From: Azohydromonas australica DSM 1124
GTDB taxonomy: Bacteria > Pseudomonadota > Gammaproteobacteria > Burkholderiales > Burkholderiaceae_C
Direction: 5' to 3'
Assembly (NCBI RefSeq): GCF_000430725.1
Contig: NZ_KE387203.1
Location: 3,134-67,133 of the forward strand
Length of the DNA stretch: 64,000 nucleotides
Below are positions 28,095 to 36,548 of this stretch, one piece after another. Positions within the stretch are counted from its first letter, which is position 1, and each line of letters starts with the position of its first letter. A model generated the notes under the pieces. It made no database searches, had not been told where the DNA came from, and saw nothing but the letters and a program-made list of their open reading frames with translations. A program made the translations under genes and the position numbers.

Positions 28095-30347
28095 TCAGCG
28101 CCGCGCCGCGCGCCGCACGCCGCCGATGCGCTGCACCTGCTGCAGCACCTGCGCCAGCCGCGCCGCGTCGTTGACCTCGACGGTGATGTTCATACGCGTG
28201 CTGCCGCCGTGCACGTCGCGCACCGACTGCATCTGCATGTCCGTGACCTTCATCTTCTCCTTGGCGAAGAGCTCGGAGATGTCGCGCAGCAGCCCGGGAC
28301 GGTCCGCGGCTTCCACGGTCACGCCCACCGGGTACAGCGCGGCCTTGTCGCCGCGCGGCTTGCCCCACGCCACGGCGATGACGCGCTCGGGCGCCTGCTG
28401 CGCGGCGTGGCGGAAGTTCACGCAGTCGGCCCGGTGCACCGCCACGCCCTTGCCGCGGGTGACGAAGCCGGCGATGGCATCCGGCGGCGCCGGGCGGCAG
28501 CAACGCGCGAGGTTCGTGAGCAGCGATTCCACGCCCACCACCAGCACGCCGCCGCGCGGGCCACCTTCGGGCGCGGTGGCGCGCTTGGTGACGAGTTCTT
28601 CCAGCGGCGGCGCCGGCTCGGCCGGGCGCAGCAGCTGCTCGATGTTGCGCAGCGAGTACTCGTCCTTGCCTACCACCTCGAACAGCGCGTCGGCGCTCCT
28701 GAAGCCCAGCCGCGAGGCCAAGTCTTCAAGTTTGAGCGCCGTGCGGCCCTCGCGCTGCAGCAGCTTCTCCACCGCCTCGCGTCCGCGGGCGATGGTGTCG
28801 CGCTGCGCCAGCGCGTTGAACCACGCGCGCACCTTGGAGCGCGCCCGCGGGCTGGCGAGATAGCACAGCTCCGGGTTGAGCCAGTCCAGCGACGGGCCGC
28901 CCTCCTTGGTCGCGCTGACCTCCACCGTCTGCCCGCTGCGCAGCGGCGTGTTCAGCGGCACCAGCGCCCCGTCCACGCGCGCGCCGCGGCAGCGGTGGCC
29001 GAGGTCGGTGTGCACCGCGTAGGCAAAGTCCACCGGCGTGGCGCCGGCGGGCAGCTCCACCACGGTGGCCTGCGGCGTGAAGACGTAGATGCGGTCGAAG
29101 GCGCCGGGCTCGCCGGCCTGCACGAAGTCCCGCTCCCAGGCCAGCAGCTGGCGCAGCACGGCCTTGCGCGCCTCGGCCACGCGCTCCTCGAACTCGCCCG
29201 CGGCGCTGACACCGGCGTAGCCGCGCGCACCCGCCTCCTTGTAGGCCCAGTGCGCCGCGACGCCGTACTCGGCATGCTCGTGCATGGCGCGGGTGCGGAT
29301 CTGCACCTCCACCGGCCGGTCCTCGTCGTCGAGCACCACCGTGTGCAGCGACTGGTAGCCGTTGGCTTTGGGCTTGGCGATGTAGTCGTCGAACTCGCCT
29401 TCCAGCGGCCGGTAGCGCTCGTGCACGCGCGCCAGCGCCGCATAGCACTGCGGCACGTCGTCCACCACCACGCGCAGCGCACGCAGGTCCAGCACGCGCT
29501 CGAAGCCCAGCCGCTTGCCCTGCATCTTTTTATAGATGCTGTAGATGTGCTTGGGCCGCCCCTGCACGCTGGCGTGGATGCCGACCTCGGCCAGCTCCTG
29601 CGCCAGCTCGGCGCGGAAGCGCTCCACGCCCTGCTCGCGCTCGCTGCGCTTCTCGTGCAGCAGCGTGGCGATGCGCTTGTACTCGGCCGGCTGCAGGAAG
29701 CGGAAAGCCAGGTCCTCCAGCTCCCATTTGATCTGCCAGATGCCCAGCCGGTTGGCCAGCGGCGCGAACACGTGCTGCGACTCCAGCGCCAGGTCCTGCG
29801 GACACGGCAGCTTGCTCGCGGCGTACCAGCGCAGCGTCTGCAGCCGCGAGGCCAGGCGCAGCAGCACCACACGCAGGTCGCGCGAGAAGGCCAGCAGCAT
29901 CTTGCGCACGCGCTCGGTCTGCAGCGCGCGCGCGGGCTCCTCCACGCGCGCCTGGCGCGCCGCGCGCTGGATCTGCACCAGCTGCCGCGTGTGGCTCACC
30001 AGCCCGGCATAGGACGCGCCGAAGGCCTTCTCCAGCACCTCCTCGGGCTTCTGCAGGTAGTCGCTGGCGTAGACCAGGTAGGCGGCGGCCTGCATCGCCG
30101 GCGCCGCGCCGATGCTGCGCAGCACCGCGCACACGCCGTCCGCGTGCGCGAGCACGTCCTCGCCGGTGTCCAGGGCGCGCTGCCACAGCAGCGGCTCGGC
30201 GAAGGCCCGCGCGCGCTGCAGCGCCAGCAGCCCGGCGTCCTCGGGCGACAGCGCCCCTTCGGCGGAGGCCGGCATCTCCGGCAGCTCCGCCAACTCAACG
30301 ATAGTCGCCGGCCGCGCCGTGACCCATTCCGATTGCAGGCTTCTCAT
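28095..30347 (-). CDS. relA: (p)ppGpp synthetase RelA (hydrolase domain degenerate)
   Basis: 750 residues. N-terminal HD-type domain (about 50-200) lacks the His-Asp pair: the site reads AAAYLVYASDYLQ where hydrolases have an HD motif, so it is probably synthesis-only. The synthetase (about 240-350) has KHIYSIYKKMQ, VLDLRALRV and KPKANGYQSLHTVV. TGS (about 410-470), the zinc-finger-like region with RCCRPAPPD, and ACT (about 670-745) follow. RelA makes (p)ppGpp on stalled ribosomes during amino acid starvation. It shares four bases (ATGA-type overlap) with the upstream hydrolase gene. Confidence 0.95.
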   Translation of the reverse strand: MRSLQSEWVTARPATIVELAELPEMPASAEGALSPEDAGLLALQRARAFAEPLLWQRALDTGEDVLAHADGVCAVLRSIGAAPAMQAAAYLVYASDYLQKPEEVLEKAFGASYAGLVSHTRQLVQIQRAARQARVEEPARALQTERVRKMLLAFSRDLRVVLLRLASRLQTLRWYAASKLPCPQDLALESQHVFAPLANRLGIWQIKWELEDLAFRFLQPAEYKRIATLLHEKRSEREQGVERFRAELAQELAEVGIHASVQGRPKHIYSIYKKMQGKRLGFERVLDLRALRVVVDDVPQCYAALARVHERYRPLEGEFDDYIAKPKANGYQSLHTVVLDDEDRPVEVQIRTRAMHEHAEYGVAAHWAYKEAGARGYAGVSAAGEFEERVAEARKAVLRQLLAWERDFVQAGEPGAFDRIYVFTPQATVVELPAGATPVDFAYAVHTDLGHRCRGARVDGALVPLNTPLRSGQTVEVSATKEGGPSLDWLNPELCYLASPRARSKVRAWFNALAQRDTIARGREAVEKLLQREGRTALKLEDLASRLGFRSADALFEVVGKDEYSLRNIEQLLRPAEPAPPLEELVTKRATAPEGGPRGGVLVVGVESLLTNLARCCRPAPPDAIAGFVTRGKGVAVHRADCVNFRHAAQQAPERVIAVAWGKPRGDKAALYPVGVTVEAADRPGLLRDISELFAKEKMKVTDMQMQSVRDVHGGSTRMNITVEVNDAARLAQVLQQVQRIGGVRRAARR

Positions 30348-31213
30348 GGGGACAACAGGAAATCGCGCACCGCCTCGACCTGGTCGGGCTGCACCAGCAT
30401 CGGCGCGTGGCCCACGCCCTCGAACTCGACCAGCTTCGCGCGCGGGCCGCGCTGCGTCATCGCCTGCGCGGCGGCATGCGACAGCAGGTCCGACTCCGCG
30501 CCGCGCAGCAGCAGCACCTGGCAGCGCAGTGCCTCATAGGCATGCCACAGCGCCGCGTTGCCGGCCGCGACCGACTCCGGCGTAACCGTCTTGAACACCT
30601 CGGCGATGCTCAGGTCGTAGTGCAGCGTGAAGCCCGAGCCCTCGGCCTTGAGCTGCGGCCGGCACAGCGCCAGCCATTGCTCGGCCGTGTGCGGGCCGAA
30701 GCCCTCAGCGATGCTGCGCAGGAACGCCGCAGCCTCCTCCTCGCTGTCCCAGTACCGCTTCTCGCCGACGTAGTCGGCAATGCGCAGCAGGCCTTCGTAC
30801 TCCAGCGACGGGCCGACGTCGTTGAGCACCATGCGCCGCAGCGGCGCGCCCGCCAGCGAGCCCAGGCCCATGCCGATGAGCCCGCCCATGGACGTGCCCA
30901 CCCAGTCGATCTCGCGTGCATCCAGCCGCGCCAGCAGGTTGACCATGTCCGAAACGTAGAAGGGCACGCTGTAGCCGCCCGGATCCTGCAGCCAGTCGGA
31001 GTGGCCGCGGCCGAGCACGTCCGGGCACACCACGCGGTATTCATGGCACAGGGCGCGCGCAAGGGTGTCGAAGTCGCGCCCCTGGCGCGTGAGGCCGTGC
31101 ACGCACACCAGCACGCGCTCGTTGGCCGGGTCGCCCCACTCCCAGCACGCCATGCGGTAGAGCGCGCCGGGGCGCAGGCAGGGCACGTGAATCAGCCTCG
31201 GCGAATCGTTCAT
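30344..31213 (-). CDS. Alpha/beta hydrolase
   Basis: 289 residues from ATG 31213, with GGGAG 6 bp upstream; the frame stays open far upstream. Typical alpha/beta fold: VCVHGLTRQGRDF (oxyanion region), nucleophile Ser in GTSMGGLIGMG, acidic residue near LLRGAESDLL, and catalytic His in EGVGHAPML. Substrate is unknown. It is divergent from bdhA, with 51 bp between starts, and co-transcribed with relA. A 3-hydroxybutyrate oligomer or ester hydrolase would fit the neighbour, but this is only inference. Confidence 0.85.
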   Translation of the reverse strand: MNDSPRLIHVPCLRPGALYRMACWEWGDPANERVLVCVHGLTRQGRDFDTLARALCHEYRVVCPDVLGRGHSDWLQDPGGYSVPFYVSDMVNLLARLDAREIDWVGTSMGGLIGMGLGSLAGAPLRRMVLNDVGPSLEYEGLLRIADYVGEKRYWDSEEEAAAFLRSIAEGFGPHTAEQWLALCRPQLKAEGSGFTLHYDLSIAEVFKTVTPESVAAGNAALWHAYEALRCQVLLLRGAESDLLSHAAAQAMTQRGPRAKLVEFEGVGHAPMLVQPDQVEAVRDFLLSP

Positions 31214-31264
31214 GATGGCTCCCGTTTGTCTTTGAACCATCGTATCAACCCAAGGAGGCCATTC

Positions 31265-32035
31265 ATGCTCAAGGCAAAGACCGCCCTCGTCACCGGATCC
31301 ACCAGCGGCATCGGGCTGGGCATCGCCAAGTGCCTGGCGCAACAAGGCGCCAACATCGTGCTCAACGGCTTCGGCGACAGCGAGGCAGCGCTGGCCGAGG
31401 TTCGCGCCCTCGGCACCCGGGTGTCGTACCACGGTGCCGACATGAGCAAGCCCGCGGAGATCGAGGCGATGGTGAAAGCGGCCGAGGCCGAGTTCGGCGC
31501 GGTGGACATCCTGGTCAACAACGCCGGCATCCAGCACGTGGCGGCGGTGGAGGATTTCCCGACCGAGAAATGGGACGCCATCCTGGCCATCAACCTGAGC
31601 TCGGCCTTCCACACTACGCGGCTGGCGCTGCCGGGCATGAAGCAGCGCGGCTGGGGCCGCATCATCAACCTGGCTTCCGTGCACGGCCTGGTGGCTTCGG
31701 CGCAGAAGTCGGCCTACGTGGCGGCCAAGCACGGGCTGGTGGGCTTCACCAAGTCCGTGGCGCTGGAGACGGCCACCACGCCCGTGACCGTCAACGCCAT
31801 TTGCCCGGGCTGGGTGCTGACGCCGCTGGTGGAAAAGCAGGTGCAGGCCCGCGCACAGGCCGACGGCGTGGAGTTCGAGGAGGCCAAGCGCCGACTGCTG
31901 GGCGACAAGCAGCCTTCCATGCAGTTCACCACCCCCGAGCAGCTCGGCGAGCTGGCGGTGTTCCTGTGCTCGCGCGCGGCCGACAACATCCGCGGCGTGG
32001 CCTTCAACGTCGACGGCGGCTGGGTCGCTCAATAA
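31265..32035 (+). CDS. bdhA: D-3-hydroxybutyrate dehydrogenase
   Basis: 256 residues; AAGGAGG precedes the ATG. SDR enzyme with TGSTSGIGLGIA, VNNAGIQHVA, catalytic Ser in NLASVHG, Tyr and Lys in SAYVAAKHG, and NAICPGWVLTPLVEKQ, the last two typical of 3-hydroxybutyrate dehydrogenase. The GWVLTPLV and QPSMQFTTPEQLG segments are characteristic. It interconverts D-3-hydroxybutyrate and acetoacetate with NAD, the last step of polyhydroxybutyrate use, in keeping with the thiolase at the window start. Confidence 0.93.
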   Translation: MLKAKTALVTGSTSGIGLGIAKCLAQQGANIVLNGFGDSEAALAEVRALGTRVSYHGADMSKPAEIEAMVKAAEAEFGAVDILVNNAGIQHVAAVEDFPTEKWDAILAINLSSAFHTTRLALPGMKQRGWGRIINLASVHGLVASAQKSAYVAAKHGLVGFTKSVALETATTPVTVNAICPGWVLTPLVEKQVQARAQADGVEFEEAKRRLLGDKQPSMQFTTPEQLGELAVFLCSRAADNIRGVAFNVDGGWVAQ

Positions 32036-32090
32036 ATGATGCCGGCGCGCGAGGCGCCGACTGCAAGGCGTCCGCGCCGCCGGCCCGCGC

Positions 32091-32804
32091 TCACTCCATC
32101 TGGATCGAGCCGGTGACCATGGCGTTGACCTGTCCGCGCCCCGGCTCCACCGGCAGCGCCTCGTCGGCCGCTGACGCGGCCATGGTCTTGGCCCGCATCA
32201 TCGGCACCGGCGGCATCGGCGCGTCGGTGTTGAGCTGCACCTCGCGCAGGCTCCAGCGGTTGAAGCCGAACTGGCGCGTGACCTCATCGGCGCGCTTCTT
32301 GTAGCGCTCGATGGCGCGCGCGCCGACCTCGGACTCGACCTGCTCCCGCGCCTCGCGCGAGAGCGAGTAGCCCACCCGCGCGATGCTCATGCTGCTGATG
32401 CGCGGCGCCAGCTGCGCGATGACCGTCATGTCGCGGCCCTCCACGGTCAGCTCCGTGCTGCCCTGCCAGCCGTTGATGCCGCCCTTGGGGTTGTAGCGCG
32501 GGTAGACCGACAGGTTGCCCGCGCGCAACTCGACCTGCCCGGGCTTGGCCACCCTGCGCGCCTCGGCCAGCGCGGCGTCCAGCGCCTGGCGCAGCGCCGA
32601 CTGCACCGCCGAGGCGTCGGTGCCCTCGCGCGTGGTGCTGAAGCTCAGCGTCAGCCAGTCGTTGGGCACGTCCATGCTGGCGGCGGCGCTGAGCGTGAGC
32701 ACGCGCTGCGGCGTCGGCAGCAGCGGCTGCGATTGCGCCTGCGCCAGCGCCGGGCTCAGGGCTGCGAGGCCCAGCCAGGAAGCAAGGACAAAATCTCTGA
32801 TCAT
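32091..32804 (-). CDS. SIMPL domain (DUF541) secreted protein
   Basis: 237 residues from ATG 32804 (GGAG 9 bp upstream). A signal peptide (FVLASWLGLAALSPALAQAQ) sends it to the periplasm. The rest is the SIMPL/DUF541 fold, with VLTLSAAASMDVPNDWLTLSFS and later ARVGYSLSREAREQVESE. Relatives (E. coli YggE) help against oxidative stress, but the mechanism is unknown. Divergent from ompR; 177 bp between starts carry several TGTAAC-type motifs. Confidence 0.85.
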   Translation of the reverse strand: MIRDFVLASWLGLAALSPALAQAQSQPLLPTPQRVLTLSAAASMDVPNDWLTLSFSTTREGTDASAVQSALRQALDAALAEARRVAKPGQVELRAGNLSVYPRYNPKGGINGWQGSTELTVEGRDMTVIAQLAPRISSMSIARVGYSLSREAREQVESEVGARAIERYKKRADEVTRQFGFNRWSLREVQLNTDAPMPPVPMMRAKTMAASAADEALPVEPGRGQVNAMVTGSIQME

Positions 32805-32864
32805 GTGGGAACACTCCAAAGAGGGGGGTAGAAAATCGCATCGAAGGATGGCGGAACGACACTC

Positions 32865-32966
32865 TGTAACGCTTCTGGGCCCGCCTTGAAGGCCGAAAGA
32901 GTTGTAACAGAGGTGCGAAACGCGCCGAAACCCCGGCGTCAACTTGTTCACAATGCCGCCGTTACA
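32865..32966 (+). promoter_or_regulatory. Cluster of GTAAC-type boxes upstream of ompR
   Basis: TGTAAC at 32865, TGTAACAG at 32903, GTTCACA at 32946 and GTTACA at 32961 lie within 120 bp before the ompR ATG. OmpR of enterics binds GTTACA/TGTAACA-type half sites, so autoregulation is plausible. Phasing is irregular, so individual sites are uncertain. Confidence 0.35.
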
Positions 32967-32981
32967 AATAGGGAGTCCGTT

Positions 32982-33716
32982 ATGAACACCCCTGCAAATC
33001 CTCGTCCGGACCGTGTCGTCGTCGTCGATGACGACGCGCGCATCCGCGATCTGCTGCGCCGCTATCTGACGCAGGAAGGCTTTGAGGTTCTGCTGGCCGA
33101 AGACGCCAAGGCGCTCAACCGCGTGCTCACGCGCGAAACCATCGACCTCATCGTGCTGGACCTGATGCTGCCCGGTGAGGACGGCTTGTCGATCTGCCGG
33201 CGCCTGCGCGCCGCCAACGACTCCACGCCCATCATCATGCTCACCGCCAAGGTGGAGGACGTGGACCGCATCGTCGGCCTGGAAGTCGGCGCCGACGACT
33301 ACCTGCCCAAGCCCTTCAACCCGCGCGAGCTGCTCGCGCGCATCCACGCCGTGCTGCGCCGGCGCCCCGCGCTGGAAGCGCCGGGTGCGCCGTCCAAGGA
33401 GCCGCAGGTCGTGAACTTCGGCCCCTTCGAGTTCGACCTCTCGCTGCGCCGCCTCACCAAGGACGGCGAGCAGATGGCGCTGACCACGGGCGAGTTCTCG
33501 ATGCTCAAGGCGCTGGTGCGGCATCCGCGCCAGCCGCTGTCGCGCGACAAGCTGGCGCAGCTGGCGCGGGGCCGCGAGTTCGAGCCCTTCGACCGCAGCC
33601 TGGACGTGCAGATCTCGCGCCTGCGCAAGATGATCGAACCCGACCCGGCGCAGCCGCGCTACATCCAGACGGTCTGGGGTGTGGGCTATGTCTTCGTCCC
33701 CGATGGCGCAAGCTGA
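32982..33716 (+). CDS. ompR: OmpR-family response regulator
   Basis: 244 residues. Receiver domain with the acidic triplet DDD (about 13-15), acceptor Asp60 in VLDLMLPGEDG, LTAK and KPF; then a winged-helix domain ending in ISRLRKMIEPDPAQPRYIQTVWGVGYVF. This matches OmpR very closely, including PTVWGVGY-type ending. It regulates transcription after phosphorylation by the adjacent kinase. The kinase gene overlaps its 3' end, so both are translated from one message. GGGAG precedes the ATG. Confidence 0.94.
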   Translation: MNTPANPRPDRVVVVDDDARIRDLLRRYLTQEGFEVLLAEDAKALNRVLTRETIDLIVLDLMLPGEDGLSICRRLRAANDSTPIIMLTAKVEDVDRIVGLEVGADDYLPKPFNPRELLARIHAVLRRRPALEAPGAPSKEPQVVNFGPFEFDLSLRRLTKDGEQMALTTGEFSMLKALVRHPRQPLSRDKLAQLARGREFEPFDRSLDVQISRLRKMIEPDPAQPRYIQTVWGVGYVFVPDGAS

Positions 33717-35163
33717 CATCGGTCCATCCACGCCCGAGGCCGAGGGCACGACGCGGCAGCCCCCGGCGCCGTCCGCCAAGCAAAGCAGCCTGCGCCGCCG
33801 CCTGCGCCGGCTGCTGCCGCGAACCACCACCCGGCGCCAGCGCCAATCCCTGGCGCTGAGCCTGTTCTGGCGCACCTTCTTCCTGCTGGCGCTGCTGCTG
33901 GGCGGCGGCATCTTCGCCTGGGTGCAGACGCTGCGCGCGCTGGAGCTGGAGCCGCGCGCGGTGCAGTCGGCGCAGCAGATCGCCAGCCTCGTCAACCTCT
34001 CCCGCGCGGCACTGCGCTACTCCGACAGCATCCACCGCGTCGCCGTCGTCAAGACGATGAGCGAGGAGGAGGCGGTCAAGGTCCTGCCGCGCGAGCCCGG
34101 CCACCGCTGGGAACCCTTCGAGACCGACCGCTTCACGCGCCGCATCGGGCGCGAGCTGCGCGCGCGGCTGGACGAGGACACCATCCTCGCCCGCAGCGTC
34201 AACGGCGTGGACGGCCTCTGGGTGGGCTTCACCATCGAGAAGGACGCCTACTGGCTGCAGGCCGAGGCCAACCGCGTGTACCCGCTCACCGGCGGCACCT
34301 GGTTCGTCTGGGTGGGCATCGCCTTCATCGCCACGCTGCTGGGCTCGGCGGCCATCGCCCGGCTGATCAACCAGCCGCTGCGCGACCTGTCCTTCGCCGC
34401 CAGCCGCATCCGCGAGGGCGAGTACGAGTCGCAGCTCGACGAGAACACGCTCACCAGCGAGATCCGCGAGGTGAACATGGGCTTCAACCGCATGGCGCGC
34501 GAGCTGGCCAAGGTGGAGGAAGACCGCGCCGTGATGCTCGCCGGCATCTCGCACGATCTGCGCACCCCGCTGGCGCGGCTGCGGCTGGAGGCCGAGATGA
34601 GCGTGCAGGACGAGGAAGCGCGCCGCAACATGGCCATGGACATCGACCAGCTCGACGCGATCATCGACAAGTTCATGGACTACGCCCGCCCGGGCGACGC
34701 GCCGCTGGTGCCGGTGAACCTGTCGGCGCTGATCGAGCGCGAGGCCGCCGCCTTCCGCGATCCCACGCAGATCCGCATCAGCGCCCGCGTGGCGATCGAC
34801 CTGATGGTGCTGGCCGACGACACCGAGCTCGGCCGCGTCTTCGCCAACCTGTTCGAGAACGCACGCCGCTACGGCCGCGGCGAGGGCGGCGGCCCCGCGC
34901 TGGTGATGGTGAGCTACACGCGCAGCGGTCCCTGGGTGATCGTGAGCGTGCGCGACCACGGCCCCGGCGTGCCGCCGGCGCGCCTGGCGCAGCTGACCAC
35001 GCCCTTCTACCGCGGCGACACCGCCCGCACCGCCGCCACCGGCGCCGGCCTGGGCCTGGCGATCGTGGACAAGTCGCTGCAGCGCATGGGCGGCCGGCTG
35101 GAGCTGGCCAATGCGCCCGAAGGCGGGCTCATCGCGCACGTGCGGCTGAAGCGGGCGCCTTGA
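33688..35163 (+). CDS. envZ: EnvZ-type sensor histidine kinase
   Basis: 491 residues from ATG 33688 (GGGG about 10 bp upstream); alternatives are GTG 33679 and ATG 33703, all inside ompR. Two membrane helices (about 55-80 and 205-228) enclose a periplasmic loop. HAMP follows, then AGISHDLRTPLARL with His289, and an ATPase domain with FENARRYG, DHGPGVP and TGAGLGLAIV. It senses envelope conditions, probably osmolarity, and phosphorylates OmpR. Confidence 0.93.
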   Translation: MSSSPMAQADIGPSTPEAEGTTRQPPAPSAKQSSLRRRLRRLLPRTTTRRQRQSLALSLFWRTFFLLALLLGGGIFAWVQTLRALELEPRAVQSAQQIASLVNLSRAALRYSDSIHRVAVVKTMSEEEAVKVLPREPGHRWEPFETDRFTRRIGRELRARLDEDTILARSVNGVDGLWVGFTIEKDAYWLQAEANRVYPLTGGTWFVWVGIAFIATLLGSAAIARLINQPLRDLSFAASRIREGEYESQLDENTLTSEIREVNMGFNRMARELAKVEEDRAVMLAGISHDLRTPLARLRLEAEMSVQDEEARRNMAMDIDQLDAIIDKFMDYARPGDAPLVPVNLSALIEREAAAFRDPTQIRISARVAIDLMVLADDTELGRVFANLFENARRYGRGEGGGPALVMVSYTRSGPWVIVSVRDHGPGVPPARLAQLTTPFYRGDTARTAATGAGLGLAIVDKSLQRMGGRLELANAPEGGLIAHVRLKRAP

Positions 35164-35208
35164 GCCCGCGCCTGGGGCGCCGGCCCGCGGCTCACGCCGC
35201 CCGGCGCC

Positions 35209-36480
35209 TCAGGCCTTGCACAGCAGGCACACCGCCCGCGCCTCGATCGCCCGCTTCTCCCCCACCGGCCCCAGCTTCTCGGCCGTCTTGGCCTTGACGT
35301 TGACGCGCTCGGCCCCGATGCCCAGCACCTGCGCGACGCGCTCGCGCATGGCCTGGATGTGCGGCGCGAGCTTGGGCGCCTGGGCCACGATGGTCGAGTC
35401 CACGTTCACGATCTCCCAGCCCTCGGCCCGTACCCGGCGCGTGGTCTCGGCCAGCAGCACGGCGGAATCGGCGCCCTTGAAGGCGGCGTCGGTGTCCGGG
35501 AAGTGGCGCCCGATGTCGCCCAGCCCCGCCGCGCCCAGCAGCGCGTCGGTGAGCGCGTGCAGCAGCGCGTCCGCGTCCGAGTGGCCCAGCAGCCCGTGCG
35601 TGTGCGGCACGGTGATGCCGCCCAGCACCAGCGGGCGGCCTTCCACCAGCTGGTGCACGTCCCAGCCCTCGCCGATGCGAAGCAGAGGGATCACCGCGCG
35701 CCTGTCGCTCGGCTCAGTGGCGGCAACGGCAGCGGCTTGCGCCAGGGAGGGGTCGGATGCGGGCGTCATGGTCTGCAGCAGTCTTTCCGCCAGCCCGAAA
35801 TCGGCCGGCCAGGTCAGTTTGAAATTCTCCAGCGCCCCCGGCACCAGCCTCGGGCGCAGGCCCAGCGACTCGATCGCGCTGGCCTCGTCGGTGACGGCAT
35901 CGCCCGCTTCGGTCAGCGCGCGGCGCAGCAGCCCGATGCGGAACATCTGCGGCGTCTGCGCCGCCCACTTCGCCTGCCGGTCGATGGTGGCGGCGACGCG
36001 CCCGCCCTCTTCCTGCTTGAGCGTGTCGGCCACCGGCAGCGCCAGCAGCCCGCCCACCTCGTCCTGTTCGCAGGACTCGATCAGGCTCATCACCCACGCC
36101 GGTCGCACCAGGCAGCGCGCCGCGTCGTGCACCAGCACCCAGTCGTCTGGCGCGGCGCCGCGCGCGAGCAGTTCTTCCAGCCCGGCCGCCACGGTCGCGG
36201 CGCGGGTGGCGCCGCCGCGATGGGCGCTCCAGATGCGGGCATCGCCGCGCCAGCCCGGCACGGCGGCATCGAACTGGTCGCCGTCGTCGGGCGCCAGCAC
36301 CACCAGCGTGGCCGTCAGGCGCGGCACGCGCGCGAGCGCGTGCAGGGTGTGGGCCACCAGCGTGCGGCCGGCGATGGAAACGTACTGCTTGGGACGGTCG
36401 GCGCCGGAGCGGCTACCGGTGCCGGCGCAGGGCACGAGCGCGTAGCAGCGCGGCGCTGGCCCATGAACGAGGGAGGTCAT
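35209..36480 (-). CDS. ispDF: Bifunctional IspD-IspF fusion enzyme
   Basis: 423 residues carrying two enzymes of the MEP isoprenoid pathway. IspD (about 10-240): [18 protein letters not shown] is the CTP loop, then [30 protein letters not shown] linker of about 35 residues follows. IspF (about 262-423): [19 protein letters not shown] (metal Asp/His), [24 protein letters not shown] and [10 protein letters not shown]. IspD makes CDP-methylerythritol; IspF makes the cyclodiphosphate; the step between them (IspE) is elsewhere. Fusion is known from alpha- and epsilonproteobacteria, whereas most betaproteobacteria have separate genes. A TAGAAT lies 9 bp before the ATG. Confidence 0.93.
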   Translation of the reverse strand: MTSLVHGPAPRCYALVPCAGTGSRSGADRPKQYVSIAGRTLVAHTLHALARVPRLTATLVVLAPDDGDQFDAAVPGWRGDARIWSAHRGGATRAATVAAGLEELLARGAAPDDWVLVHDAARCLVRPAWVMSLIESCEQDEVGGLLALPVADTLKQEEGGRVAATIDRQAKWAAQTPQMFRIGLLRRALTEAGDAVTDEASAIESLGLRPRLVPGALENFKLTWPADFGLAERLLQTMTPASDPSLAQAAAVAATEPSDRRAVIPLLRIGEGWDVHQLVEGRPLVLGGITVPHTHGLLGHSDADALLHALTDALLGAAGLGDIGRHFPDTDAAFKGADSAVLLAETTRRVRAEGWEIVNVDSTIVAQAPKLAPHIQAMRERVAQVLGIGAERVNVKAKTAEKLGPVGEKRAIEARAVCLLCKA

Positions 36481-36548
36481 CGGGTGCGGATTCTAGAATT
36501 TGCCCCCCGCCCGCCCCGGGCGCGCCTCCTGCTGCAAGCCCCCTCACG

